Positions 18,091-26,330 of a stretch of DNA of 64,000 nt are shown here, piece by piece (position 1 is the first letter of the stretch; each line of letters begins with the position of its first letter). The translations under genes and the position numbers were made by a program. Source of the DNA: Granulosicoccus sp036478595 (GTDB lineage: Bacteria > Pseudomonadota > Gammaproteobacteria > Granulosicoccales > Granulosicoccaceae); the NCBI GenBank assembly GCA_036478595.1, contig JAZGEF010000068.1, positions 1 through 64,000 on the forward strand, in the 5' to 3' direction. The notes beneath the pieces were generated by a model. It saw only the letters and a list, made by a program, of their open reading frames with translations. It ran no database searches and was not told where the DNA came from.

Positions 18091-18669
18091 TTAAACGCGC
18101 GCTAGGCAAATTAACAATATTGAGCCGTGGTTTCCGCCATAGCGGCGCACTCTGCCGGCTTTCTTCCAATCACCGTCTCCGCTTATTACCGAGCCGTCTT
18201 TGTCCATGGATTGACTCACTTTTTGAGCGACCGAATCATTAACATTGTCGATTCTATAAATAATGAACCGCCCATCTTGCACACCATTGCCATCCAGATC
18301 ACAGGCGTAACTAGCATTGTCAGTTACTAAAATATCCTGGAAGCCACCACCAACGACAGGATTGACAAGCTCTTTATCCATATACGGTCCATCCCATCCA
18401 TTAATCGGATTACCTGATCCATTTTTATTAACCATCAGTTGGTGCAGATTCTCATCTACATGCGTTGGAATATGTCTTGGCCAAATGCCGGTGTCAGCAT
18501 AGAAATCAGCCACGGTTGTCTTAACGGTATTCGCTTGTTGTATAACTGCAGTAACTTTTGAGTCTTCAATTGCATCGAATATTCGAGGAGTAGCCATAGA
18601 GGCGAGAATCGCGATTACTGCCATCACTCCTATAATTTCAATTAGAGTAAAACCTTTGATTTTGTTCAT
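18091..18669 (-). CDS. major type IV pilin (MshA-like)
   Basis: 192 residues with a short prepilin leader MNKIKG, then FTLIEIIGVMAVIAILASM, the class-type N-methylated helix with Glu+5. The globular part has one likely Cys pair region (YACDLDGNGVQDG near residue 110 and LLICLARV at the C-terminus). The DLDGNG loop looks like a calcium-type site. AGGA lies 7 nt before the ATG. It is the first gene of the nine-gene operon, as expected for the most abundant subunit. Confidence 0.85.
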   Translation of the reverse strand: MNKIKGFTLIEIIGVMAVIAILASMATPRIFDAIEDSKVTAVIQQANTVKTTVADFYADTGIWPRHIPTHVDENLHQLMVNKNGSGNPINGWDGPYMDKELVNPVVGGGFQDILVTDNASYACDLDGNGVQDGRFIIYRIDNVNDSVAQKVSQSMDKDGSVISGDGDWKKAGRVRRYGGNHGSILLICLARV

Positions 18670-18699
18670 GCTGTTTTCCTGTCTTCCAGTTTTATGGTC

Positions 18700-18890
18700 G
18701 GCGTTATCCCTTTTTTAAGGGCGGGTGTAGCACTTAGATAACGGCGTTTGGCTGATGCACATTAGAGTTAACATGCTAGTCCTACCCAAAAATCGACTAA
18801 GTGTTTGGGTATCGCGTGGTTACTTAGATACTGAGCTACCCGCATCTAACGCCGGGCTATATCGGGTGTTATCTAACCAGATAACACCAA
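18700..18890 (-). promoter_or_regulatory. pilus operon upstream region with inverted repeats
   Basis: Upstream of the pilin gene are several symmetric elements. ACCCAAA (18784-18790) pairs with TTTGGGT (18804-18810). A perfect 10-bp stem, GGTGTTATCT (18865-18874) and AGATAACACC (18879-18888), has a 4-nt loop. The 9-mer ACTTAGATA occurs at 18732 and 18822, and AGATAAC-type sequences recur at 18736, 18868 (inverted) and 18879. This looks like a regulated promoter with repeated AGATAAC operators, but no promoter box could be assigned and no regulator gene is adjacent. Role is inference. Confidence 0.45.
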
Positions 18891-18981
18891 CACCAATACC
18901 AATGAGTGCATGACCAAGAGATAAGCACCATTGCTGAGGCATGGGGAGGGTTGGAAGCTATTCGGTAGTTGAAAGTGAACT

Positions 18982-19014
18982 AAAAAAGCGCCCGTAGGGG
19001 CTGATGGGTGCTAC
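18982..19014 (-). terminator. rho-independent terminator of the TRAP transporter operon
   Basis: Read on the minus strand, a GCCC-CTAC-GGGC hairpin (18990-19001) is followed by GC and six T residues (18987-18982). A wider alternative stem pairs AGCGCCC with GGGTGCT out to 19014. It lies just after the TRAP permease stop codon at 19023. Confidence 0.7.
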
Positions 19015-19022
19015 GACAATCT

Positions 19023-20804
19023 CTACACAATCAAACTAGAAAACATTATAAACAAACCGACAGCGATCAATGAAGCACGTATGAAAATCGAGCCCGGTGC
19101 GATACTGCCAAATGAGATTAGGGCTAGCGCAATCAATGTTTTCACAAAAGCAAGACCTGCAGCAATGGGAGTTTCGATTGGGCTTATCAAAGCAGGTGAT
19201 GCAATCATGGACAACGGAATCAGATACAGACCAACCCCTAGTAACATGGCGTAGCCAGCAACTTTTATCCAGTTTTCCCTCACAATTCCAGCAGCGATAA
19301 AAACTGCACCACAGACAGGCGGAGTGATAGTCGATAATAAAGCGAACCAAAAAATAAACAAATGAGCCTGTAGGGGCTGTAATCCTATGTTTGTCAGAGC
19401 GGGGCCTGCAACGGATACGCAGATAACATAAGCAGCGGTAGTCGGTACCTCCATTCCGAGAATCAGGCAAGCAAGAGCGGTAAGTCCAAGGGCAGGCCAA
19501 AGCAGGCCGCCAGAACCGGATAAGATCATTGATGTGATCTTTACCCCTAGCCCCGTGATTCCCAATACACCGATGATGATTGAGGCGCAAACGATAATGG
19601 ATGCAATAACAGCGATCTGTTTACCAGCACCCAAACACAATGCGCTAACTCGATCCAAGGTTCTTTTTATCGACAGTTCAGCCCGATCATTGATCAGTAA
19701 TAACAGCACGCCTGCAAACGACGCTATACAGGCAGCGTATTGAGGTGTGAAATTTTTAACGAACATGGCAAACAGCAGCACACTAAATGGCATCAGGAAA
19801 AACAGCACCGTTATGCAAACCGTTCTTAAAGAGGGAAGCATGTCTGCTGTTAACGGTTGGAGGTCGAAGCGTCTGCTGAATGCATCTATTCCGATCCACA
19901 CAGCAATGAAATACAAAAGCGCCGGTAAAAATGCTGCTGTAATTATCCCGGTGTAGGGGATGCCTGTGAGCTCGACCATCACAAAGGCACCAGCGCCCAT
20001 AAGTGGTGGCATTATCTGCCCACCACTTGATGCGACAGCTTCGGTTGCGGCCGCAAGCGCTTTCGGATAACCCAAGCGCGTCATGGCCGGTAGAGTGATA
20101 GCACCGGTTGAGGCGACATTAGCTGATGCAGAACCGGAGATTGAACCAAACAAGGCGCTTGAAATGACGGATACTTTAGCCGCCCCTCCGCGTAAACGAC
20201 CACCTGCAAATGCTGCCAAATTCATAAAACCTTGACCCGCTTCACCGGCATTTAATACTGCACCAAAAATCACAAACACAGCCACAATGCTCACCGATAT
20301 TCCAGTAAGTTGCCCCCATACGCCACCTTCTGCGATGGTCAAGGTGCCCAGAAAACTGTTGAGTGGAATACGTGAAAAACCAAACTCCCCAGGTAGATAC
20401 GAGCCGTAAAGGCCATAAACTAGAGAGATGAGCGAGACGAGCGGTAATGGCCAGCTGATCGCTCTTCGTGCAAGCTCCAGGATAATAAACAGAAGAACTA
20501 TTGCCATTGTTATTTGTGAGTGGCCAGCTAGGTAGCCATATTGATCACCCAATGTGGATTGATTTACAGCAATCCAAATGCAGATACTGATACCAATAAA
20601 ACAAAATACTGTTCCGCTATTACGCTGCCAAGGTGTTTGGGCGGAGAAGAGGAACACCCAGGGCAGCGCGAGCGCTAAATGAAGCGGACGGCTGATCAAG
20701 TTAGGTATAAGCCCGCTAAATATCAGGCCAATATGAAATAGAATCGACAGTGCTCCGAATACTACCCAGACGCTTTGGAATCGACCGGAGTAATCAGTAT
20801 GCAT
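19023..20804 (-). CDS. TRAP transporter fused permease (DctQ-DctM type, TAXI family)
   Basis: A 593-residue, highly hydrophobic protein with many transmembrane segments. The N-terminal four to five helices correspond to the small DctQ-like subunit. The rest is the DctM/DUF3394-type large permease, with GGQIMPPLMGAGAFVM and VPTTAAYVICVSVAGPAL signature regions. The SGSASANVASTGAITLPAM loop is the hallmark of fused TAXI-TRAP permeases. It is encoded just downstream of its TAXI-type binding protein, separated by a strong stem-loop. Sodium-driven uptake of an organic acid or similar solute is expected; the substrate is unknown. Confidence 0.92.
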   Translation of the reverse strand: MHTDYSGRFQSVWVVFGALSILFHIGLIFSGLIPNLISRPLHLALALPWVFLFSAQTPWQRNSGTVFCFIGISICIWIAVNQSTLGDQYGYLAGHSQITMAIVLLFIILELARRAISWPLPLVSLISLVYGLYGSYLPGEFGFSRIPLNSFLGTLTIAEGGVWGQLTGISVSIVAVFVIFGAVLNAGEAGQGFMNLAAFAGGRLRGGAAKVSVISSALFGSISGSASANVASTGAITLPAMTRLGYPKALAAATEAVASSGGQIMPPLMGAGAFVMVELTGIPYTGIITAAFLPALLYFIAVWIGIDAFSRRFDLQPLTADMLPSLRTVCITVLFFLMPFSVLLFAMFVKNFTPQYAACIASFAGVLLLLINDRAELSIKRTLDRVSALCLGAGKQIAVIASIIVCASIIIGVLGITGLGVKITSMILSGSGGLLWPALGLTALACLILGMEVPTTAAYVICVSVAGPALTNIGLQPLQAHLFIFWFALLSTITPPVCGAVFIAAGIVRENWIKVAGYAMLLGVGLYLIPLSMIASPALISPIETPIAAGLAFVKTLIALALISFGSIAPGSIFIRASLIAVGLFIMFSSLIV

Positions 20805-20833
20805 CGGTGCAAATTAAACCTTCGGTGGGATAC

Positions 20834-20874
20834 GGCAAAGACCGTGATTGATCAGATTCGATCACGGTTTTGCC
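20834..20874 (-). other. intercistronic stem-loop, TAXI binding protein to TRAP permease
   Basis: ATCACGGT (20861-20868) plus TTTTGCC-type bases pair with ACCGTGAT (20841-20848) and GGCAAAG (20834-20840). The stem is about 14 bp with one bulged base and a 12-nt loop. It lies 29 nt after the binding-protein stop. No U-tract follows on the minus strand. Such stem-loops usually protect or attenuate mRNA so that the binding protein is made in excess. Confidence 0.7.
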
Positions 20875-20902
20875 TTGCTAAATAATAGCCAACTAGTATG
20901 GA

Positions 20903-21859
20903 CTATCGATGGTGGTCTTGTAGTGACATGCCAACTTCTTCATAGTAGCGAATGGCTCCAGGGTGAATCTCTGTTGTGATATTGACCAACATGTCGCCAG
21001 ATACTGCACCCCACCAGGCTGCATTACCGGCCATAGCGTCTCGTTGCTCCCAGTAGGTTTTTGTCATTAGATAGGCATCATCGTCGCTCATCTGAGAATT
21101 GCTGTAGGCAACAACAGGCAGTGAGGTGGTCACAACATCCGTTGATTGATCCGTGTATGTGCCAGCTGGTATGACCAAGCGGGTACGCTTGGTTTGCGCA
21201 ACTTGATCATCTGATAACGAAAGCACGCTCACCCCAGTGCCAGCGGCAGCTTCAATAACGTTCGGGGCAGGGTAGGAGCCAGCAGTAACAAAGGCATCTA
21301 TCTGGCCATTTTTCAATGCGGATACAGCGTTGGACAATTCCACCTCCGCAATTTCTACCTTGCCTTCGAGCCCGAATAGTTTTAGGTATTTAGCGCCTTC
21401 CTTTGCACCAAAGCTGCCTTTACCCAGTAGAATAGTTTTACCTTCCAGGTCAGCAAAATTTTTGATACCACTTGATTGCGCAACAACGAAATGCATGGTC
21501 AAGGACGGGATTGGAAACAATGCGCGAATCGAATCAAATTTAGGATTGCTCTTGTCTTTGAACATGGCTTTGCCATCGCGTGCAAGACCAATGAGTGCAG
21601 GCGGTGTTGTAAAAACATAATTGCCTTCCCGTACTGCAGCTTCCATAACATTCTGAACAGAACCCTGACTTTCCTCGACAGTGACAATTACGTCGCCGTT
21701 AGAGCCTGCCTTCATGGCTTCGGCTATCTGTACCGCCATCTGGTAATAAGACGAGCTTGTTTTAGCGGACTTGTAAGTGACTCTCGTCTCAGCCATACCC
21801 AGCATTGGTACAGCAATAAGCAGAGTGGTGAGTAGAGATACTGATCGATGGAATTTCAT
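20903..21859 (-). CDS. TAXI-family TRAP solute-binding protein
   Basis: 318 residues. A Sec signal peptide (MKFHRSVSLLTTLLIAVPMLGMA) precedes a TAXI-type periplasmic binding protein. AETRVTYKSAKTSSSYYQMAVQIAEAM matches the 'tg...gtyYp.G..ia' start of the family. NLLDGKTILLGKGSFGAKEG-like glycine-rich loops and QIDAFVTAGSYPAPNVIE also fit. The start at ATG 21859 is fixed by a perfect AAGGAGGA 5 nt upstream. It is the first gene of a two-gene operon with the fused TRAP permease. Confidence 0.9.
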   Translation of the reverse strand: MKFHRSVSLLTTLLIAVPMLGMAETRVTYKSAKTSSSYYQMAVQIAEAMKAGSNGDVIVTVEESQGSVQNVMEAAVREGNYVFTTPPALIGLARDGKAMFKDKSNPKFDSIRALFPIPSLTMHFVVAQSSGIKNFADLEGKTILLGKGSFGAKEGAKYLKLFGLEGKVEIAEVELSNAVSALKNGQIDAFVTAGSYPAPNVIEAAAGTGVSVLSLSDDQVAQTKRTRLVIPAGTYTDQSTDVVTTSLPVVAYSNSQMSDDDAYLMTKTYWEQRDAMAGNAAWWGAVSGDMLVNITTEIHPGAIRYYEEVGMSLQDHHR

Positions 21860-22186
21860 GGTATTCCTCCTTTTTTTCAATTTTTGTATTGGGATAAAAT
21901 ATTATCACTATACGCGGTGATTACCACCCGGAGTCAATTTTTGTATCGCCCTGCAAACCCGCGAGTATTATAGAAATAAAATACAAAACCCATTTGCTGC
22001 GATTAGTTCGATATTGCTGAGCGGAACGATGATTAGATCTTTTTTCTATGCCTTTCTCTTACTGACCTTTTGAATGGCCATTTATGCACTGGCTCAGCCT
22101 TATGTGCGCGAAGGTGTTCAAGAACTATTGGTATACCTGCGTTAGCGATCAGATATCGATTGGCCGCATTCGGGATGCTTTATGGA
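21860..22186. promoter_or_regulatory. TAXI-TRAP operon upstream region
   Basis: About 325 bp between the TAXI gene start and the end of nagA. It holds the strong ribosome binding site and an AT-rich stretch with a small inverted repeat, ATCAC (21904-21908) and GTGAT (21917-21921). TTTTTGTAT occurs twice (near 21891 and 21939). No gene seen. Confidence 0.4.
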
Positions 22187-23293
22187 CTACGCTTGTCGCC
22201 AGGCTAATCGCTGGCCACATAACCACAGCGCCACAAGCTCATCGTTTTGAATCTCGAGCCAATGCGCATGAGCACCCACCCCAATTCGACCCAGGCTATC
22301 ATCAGCAAGCCACTGCGCTGGTGTTGCGCTAGTCATCATTGCAATCGTGTGCCAGTCAAGTCCCCAACTGCGCAGTAGCGAGATCGAACGCCGTTGGGTT
22401 AAGCAACTACCCGCGAGCGTTCCATCTGGTAGTAACACCTTCTCACCAGACTTTTTTACTTTCAACGATCCTAAATAATAGTCACCATCTGGCATGCCAG
22501 TAGCGGCGGTCGCATCGGTAACGCAATACAGGCCAGGAATAGAGCGTCGAGCAGCATCGAATGCAGCTTGTTCAACGTGCAATCCGTCAGTGATAATTTC
22601 CGCATAGTGTGCATAAGCCATCGCTGCTGTGGCGGCGCCACCGTCGCGGTGTGACATGCTGCTCATCGCGTTGTAGAGATGCGTTACACCACAACCTGCA
22701 TCCAAGGCACACTTGGCCTGATGCCACGAGCAGACCGTATGACCTAACTGTGCGCGTACATCATAGCGCTGACACAGCGCGATCAGATCGCCATGTGGAT
22801 CAAGTTCAGGCGCATAGGTGATGACGCGGACCACACCTGAATCGAGCCAAGATTCGAGTTGATCTAAGTTCAATCTGGCGGCAAAGGGAGGCTGAGCGCC
22901 GAGCTTGCCCGGGCTGATGAACGGCCCTTCCAGATGGGCGCCTAACAGCACTGCCGATTGCGGGTCGGATTCATTCATCACACGCGATACGCTATTCACA
23001 AAGCCTGTGATGTCGTCCAATGGTGCGGTTACCGATGTTGCCAATAGCGCACCGGTTCCATGCTTTGCATGGGTATGCAGCATCCCCCGTATTGCCGCAT
23101 CACCGCCCATGCAATCATGACCACCACCACCGTGTACGTGCAAGTCCACCGGTGCAGGTAAAAACAAGCGGGCTGGTTTCGGCGCGGTTGTTTGTTCGAC
23201 GGATCTGACTTTCGAATCATGTTGGCAGATACCTTCAACGAATCCCTCAGGCGTCCACCAATGGCCAGCTGTCTCTGTCAATAGTTCACTCAT
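22187..23293 (-). CDS. nagA: N-acetylglucosamine-6-phosphate deacetylase
   Basis: 368 residues of the amidohydrolase fold. DLHVHGGGGHDCMGGD carries the HxH metal motif, AHLEGPFISPGKLGAQPP is the NagA signature with the metal Glu, LGHT and THLYNAMS hold the two metal/substrate histidines, and VTDATAATGMPDG holds the catalytic Asp. It removes acetate from GlcNAc-6-phosphate, giving glucosamine-6-phosphate for NagB. The start overlaps the nagR stop by 4 bp. Third gene of the nagK-nagR-nagA operon. Confidence 0.93.
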   Translation of the reverse strand: MSELLTETAGHWWTPEGFVEGICQHDSKVRSVEQTTAPKPARLFLPAPVDLHVHGGGGHDCMGGDAAIRGMLHTHAKHGTGALLATSVTAPLDDITGFVNSVSRVMNESDPQSAVLLGAHLEGPFISPGKLGAQPPFAARLNLDQLESWLDSGVVRVITYAPELDPHGDLIALCQRYDVRAQLGHTVCSWHQAKCALDAGCGVTHLYNAMSSMSHRDGGAATAAMAYAHYAEIITDGLHVEQAAFDAARRSIPGLYCVTDATAATGMPDGDYYLGSLKVKKSGEKVLLPDGTLAGSCLTQRRSISLLRSWGLDWHTIAMMTSATPAQWLADDSLGRIGVGAHAHWLEIQNDELVALWLCGQRLAWRQA

Positions 23294-23991
23294 CGTCGTA
23301 TTTCATTTGCGAAGGTCCAGCGATCAGGACGAAACCAGCAATGCGAATACTCCACCGGTGCATCGTCTGCCGAGTAGCCAGCGCGTATGACCAACATCAA
23401 GGGCGAACCCTTGGGCACATCCAATCGTTTGGCGAGTGTTTTATCAGCCAGTGCCGGAACGTATTGTTGTTGCACTCGAACAGGAATGAGACCTTGGCCT
23501 TGCATGGCAAGGTATAGGCTACCTTCAGGCCATGGCCAATCAGGTGCTTTCGTTGCCAGCAATGTCGCGTGCTCTACCAGTAGCGGTTCACCATTGCCAG
23601 TGCGAATACGCTTTACTCGTAGCACCTTTGAGCCTTGCGGTACATCGAAGTGGGCGCTCTCTTCGGCGCTGCTCTTGCCGAGCTTGCGACCGATCAGCAC
23701 CGAACCGGGTTTGAGCCCACGTGATACACAGTCTTCAGAGAAGCTGGTGACACGGTTCAGTGGCTGGTTCAGGTGCGAAAGCGATTGTACGATGTAGCCC
23801 GAACCTTGCCGTGACTCAAGGATCGACTCATTGACCAGCTCCTTTAGAGCACGCCGAACGGTGACTCTGGATACCGAAAATTGCTCCATGAGTTCGCGTT
23901 CTGGAGGTAGTGCCTGGCCGGGTAGAAAAAGGCCGTTGGCTACGCTGCTACGCATATTTTCTGCGATCTGAAGATACAACGGTCCGCTCAT
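23290..23991 (-). CDS. nagR: GntR/HutC-family repressor, NagR-like
   Basis: 233 residues. An N-terminal winged helix (about 5-70) has LPPERELMEQFSVSRVTVRRALKEL, a typical GntR recognition helix. The UTRA effector domain (about 90-230) has GSKVLRVKRIRTGNGEPLLVEHA and MLVIRAGYSADDAPVEYSHCWFRPD. UTRA members such as NagR/DasR respond to GlcNAc-6-P or GlcN-6-P. It lies between nagK and nagA with 4-bp overlaps on both sides. It probably controls both arms of the divergent cluster from the site at 24907-24969. Confidence 0.9.
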   Translation of the reverse strand: MSGPLYLQIAENMRSSVANGLFLPGQALPPERELMEQFSVSRVTVRRALKELVNESILESRQGSGYIVQSLSHLNQPLNRVTSFSEDCVSRGLKPGSVLIGRKLGKSSAEESAHFDVPQGSKVLRVKRIRTGNGEPLLVEHATLLATKAPDWPWPEGSLYLAMQGQGLIPVRVQQQYVPALADKTLAKRLDVPKGSPLMLVIRAGYSADDAPVEYSHCWFRPDRWTFANEIRR

Positions 23992-24872
23992 GTTGCATTC
24001 CGCTGATGTGTTTGAGACAGCGAATAGAGACCGCTGAAGGCATCCCCACGAGCGACGTGTAGTCGTTGTTGTGTCGACGAGCTCAAGTGAGAATGATAGA
24101 ACTTGGCCAACCCCCCGACAAAATAGACAGGCAACTCATCTGGTGCCACACGCAGCAGGCGCTCACACTGTTTGGCACCTCGATCCAATAGCTTGTTGGC
24201 TAAATTATCGCCTTGCTCAGCTGCCGATGTGATGATTGGAACCAAGCTTGCCAGTTCTGTAGAGCGCGTATTGCTTGACCAAGCCTGCACGTCCGATACA
24301 TCTGTACCAATCCGATCCTCCAGTGCCTGGAATACAACTGGCGCCATAGAGCCAGTACGACGCGTGTCACGATGCCACAGATAGCGGTTAACGAGCTGAA
24401 AACCAAGCCAGGCACCGGAGCCTTCATCACCCACCGGAAAACCCCAGCCGCCAGCCATATCGGTTTCCCCACTCTTATCTAGCCAATGCAACACACTGCC
24501 TGTTCCTACGGCAAGACACGCACCCGGCTCTCCTCCGGTCGCACCAAGCAATTGCGCATAACCGTCGGTAACCAAAATTGGATTGATCCCCGGTGGTACT
24601 AACCTTAAAAAATGAGTTCGTCGGGCACTTTGTAATGAGCCTGCAAGCCCAAGACACAATGCCATTGGCAACCAATTGCTAGGCTCCCCCAGCTGCTCAG
24701 CCAAATGGCTCAAACCTCTGCTAATGTGTAGCCAGGCCTGCTCCTCTCCTAAGGTAAGGCTTGCAGGTCCATCGGCGGCGGTAGCAACCAGAGCGCCGTG
24801 GTTATCAAAGGCACCCAGCCGGCAACCGCTGCCACCACCGTCCACCACTACTGTAAGATTTTTATTGCTCAC
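23988..24872 (-). CDS. nagK: N-acetylglucosamine kinase (BadF/BadG family)
   Basis: 294 residues of the ASKHA kinase fold. The N-terminal phosphate-1 loop is VVDGGGSGCRLGAF, followed by GLAGSLQSAR and ILVTDGYAQLLGATGGEPGACLAVGTGSVLHW (phosphate-2 and adenosine regions). VGDEGSGAWLG is the GlcNAc kinase signature. It phosphorylates imported GlcNAc, which matches an ABC importer (PTS uptake would phosphorylate during transport). It starts with GTG at 24872, faces the importer operon divergently, and overlaps nagR by 4 bp. Confidence 0.88.
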   Translation of the reverse strand: MSNKNLTVVVDGGGSGCRLGAFDNHGALVATAADGPASLTLGEEQAWLHISRGLSHLAEQLGEPSNWLPMALCLGLAGSLQSARRTHFLRLVPPGINPILVTDGYAQLLGATGGEPGACLAVGTGSVLHWLDKSGETDMAGGWGFPVGDEGSGAWLGFQLVNRYLWHRDTRRTGSMAPVVFQALEDRIGTDVSDVQAWSSNTRSTELASLVPIITSAAEQGDNLANKLLDRGAKQCERLLRVAPDELPVYFVGGLAKFYHSHLSSSTQQRLHVARGDAFSGLYSLSQTHQRNAT

Positions 24873-24906
24873 AAGTTGTATTGCATTTGTCTTTTATTTG
24901 TATTAG

Positions 24907-24969
24907 ATTGGTATTGTATCTATTTTAACGAGCCGATACAAACTGATTGCAATAATGTTTCATACCAAT
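24907..24969. promoter_or_regulatory. candidate NagR operators in the divergent nag promoter
   Basis: ATTGGTAT (24907-24914) and its exact inverse ATACCAAT (24962-24969) flank a second perfect inverted repeat, TTGTATC (24914-24920) and GATACAA (24935-24941). ATTGGTAT resembles the half-site of known GntR/UTRA NagR and DasR operators. The position between nagK and the importer gene suits shared repression. Inference from sequence symmetry and context. Confidence 0.55.
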
Positions 24970-24997
24970 AATATTTCATAAACGAGGAGTGACTACT

Positions 24998-26245
24998 GTG
25001 AAACCCATCATTAGAACCGGCCTGCTGGCCTTGGCCGTTTGTTTGAGCGGTACAGCGGCGGCCGACAAAACGGTAATTTCCATCGAGAGCTGGCGTGCTG
25101 AGGATCAGGCTCTGTGGGATGAGCTCATCCTGCCGGTATTCGAGGCACAAAATCCGGATATTGACGTCCAGTTCAAACCAACAACTGCCACAGAATATAA
25201 CGCTGCACTCAATGCCCGGCTCTCCGGTGGCACGGCAGGCGATATCATTACCTGCCGCCCATTCGATAACGCCTTGGCGATGTACGATGCTGGCAGTCTA
25301 GCTGATATTAAATCCCTGGAAGGGTTGGCGAATTTCTCTGATGTGGCGAAGGGCGCATGGTCTACCGATGAAGGTGACGCGACATTCTGTGTGCCAATGG
25401 CTTCGGTCATACATGCCTTTATGTACAACAAAGATGCCTTTGCCGAGCTTAAACTAAAGGTGCCAAGCACTGAAGCCGATTTCTATGCAACGCTTGATAA
25501 AATAAAAGCAGACGGCAGCTATATTCCGATGGCCATGGGAACCAAAGACCAATGGGAAGCAGCGACAATGGGCTACACCAACGTGGGTCCGGCGTACTGG
25601 GGTGGCGAGAAGGGCCGTCTTGGGCTGCTAAGTGGCGAAGCTAAATTCACAGACGATGCTTTTGTTGAAGGATTTCGTCAGATGGCTAAGTGGACGCCTT
25701 ATCTTGGTAATGGTTTCCAGGCTTAAGGCTACACAGATAGTCAAAACTTGTTCACGCTCGGTCGAGCGGCCATCTACCCAACAGGCTCTTGGGAGATCAC
25801 TGGGTTTCAAGAAAACGCAGATTTCGAAATGGGTGTTTTCGCTCCGCCTAAAAAAGATGCCGATAGTACTTGCTACATCAGTGACCACACCGACATCGGT
25901 ATCGGTATGAACGCTGCGACCGAAAACAAAGAAGCGGTCATGGCCTTTCTTGCATGGACCACCAGCGCTGAATTCGCCGGGCTTCTCACCAACGCCGCAC
26001 CGGGTTTCTTCTCGTTAGCAAATCATGAGATCAAAGTTGAGAACGCGCTGGCTCAGGAATTTGTTGCTTTGCGCGGTGTGTGTGAGTCTACGATCCGTGT
26101 TGCGCATCAGATTTTGTCGCGCGGAGAGCCGGCGCTGGGTAATCAACTGTGGACTTTGACTGCCAACGTTATCAACGGCACGCAAACACCCGAGGATGCT
26201 GCCAAGGAAGCACAAGCCAATCTTGATGGCTGGTACAAACCTTAA
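24998..26245 (+). pseudogene. GlcNAc-type ABC substrate-binding protein gene with an in-frame stop
   Basis: The reading frame is 415 codons long, the usual size for a sugar-binding protein. It begins at GTG 24998 with GAGGAG 8 nt upstream, and encodes a signal peptide (ACLSGTAAA-like end at about residue 25). A family-typical first domain follows (SWRAEDQALWDELILPVFEAQNP). A TAA at 25724-25726, codon 243, interrupts it. The same frame then continues (GYTDSQNLFTLGRAAIYPTG, GSWEIT) with full family similarity to 26245. One base change restores it; Leu or Gln are plausible originals. No other damage is visible and the rest of the operon is intact. It is either a recent nonsense mutation, a sequencing error, or, less likely, readthrough. 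Confidence 0.85.
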
Positions 26246-26266
26246 TTTGCGCACCACTACGGTTCT

Positions 26267-26295
26267 GGCTCGATAGCAATCCATGCTATCGGGCC
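26267..26295 (+). other. intercistronic stem-loop, GlcNAc binding protein to permease
   Basis: GGCTCGATAGCA (26267-26278) pairs with TGCTATCGGGCC (26284-26295) around a 5-nt loop: 12 bp with one G-U pair. It lies 22 nt after the binding-protein stop and 35 nt before the permease start, with no U-tract. It probably sets the ratio of binding protein to membrane subunits. Confidence 0.75.
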
Positions 26296-26330
26296 GGCCT
26301 TACTGATACACAACGAGAGGATCTGTACAC

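Noticed and set aside
25724..25726. Programmed readthrough or recoding of the TAA
   Set aside because: No recoding structure or context could be identified beside the stop; a nonsense mutation or an error is simpler, so it is reported as a pseudogene.
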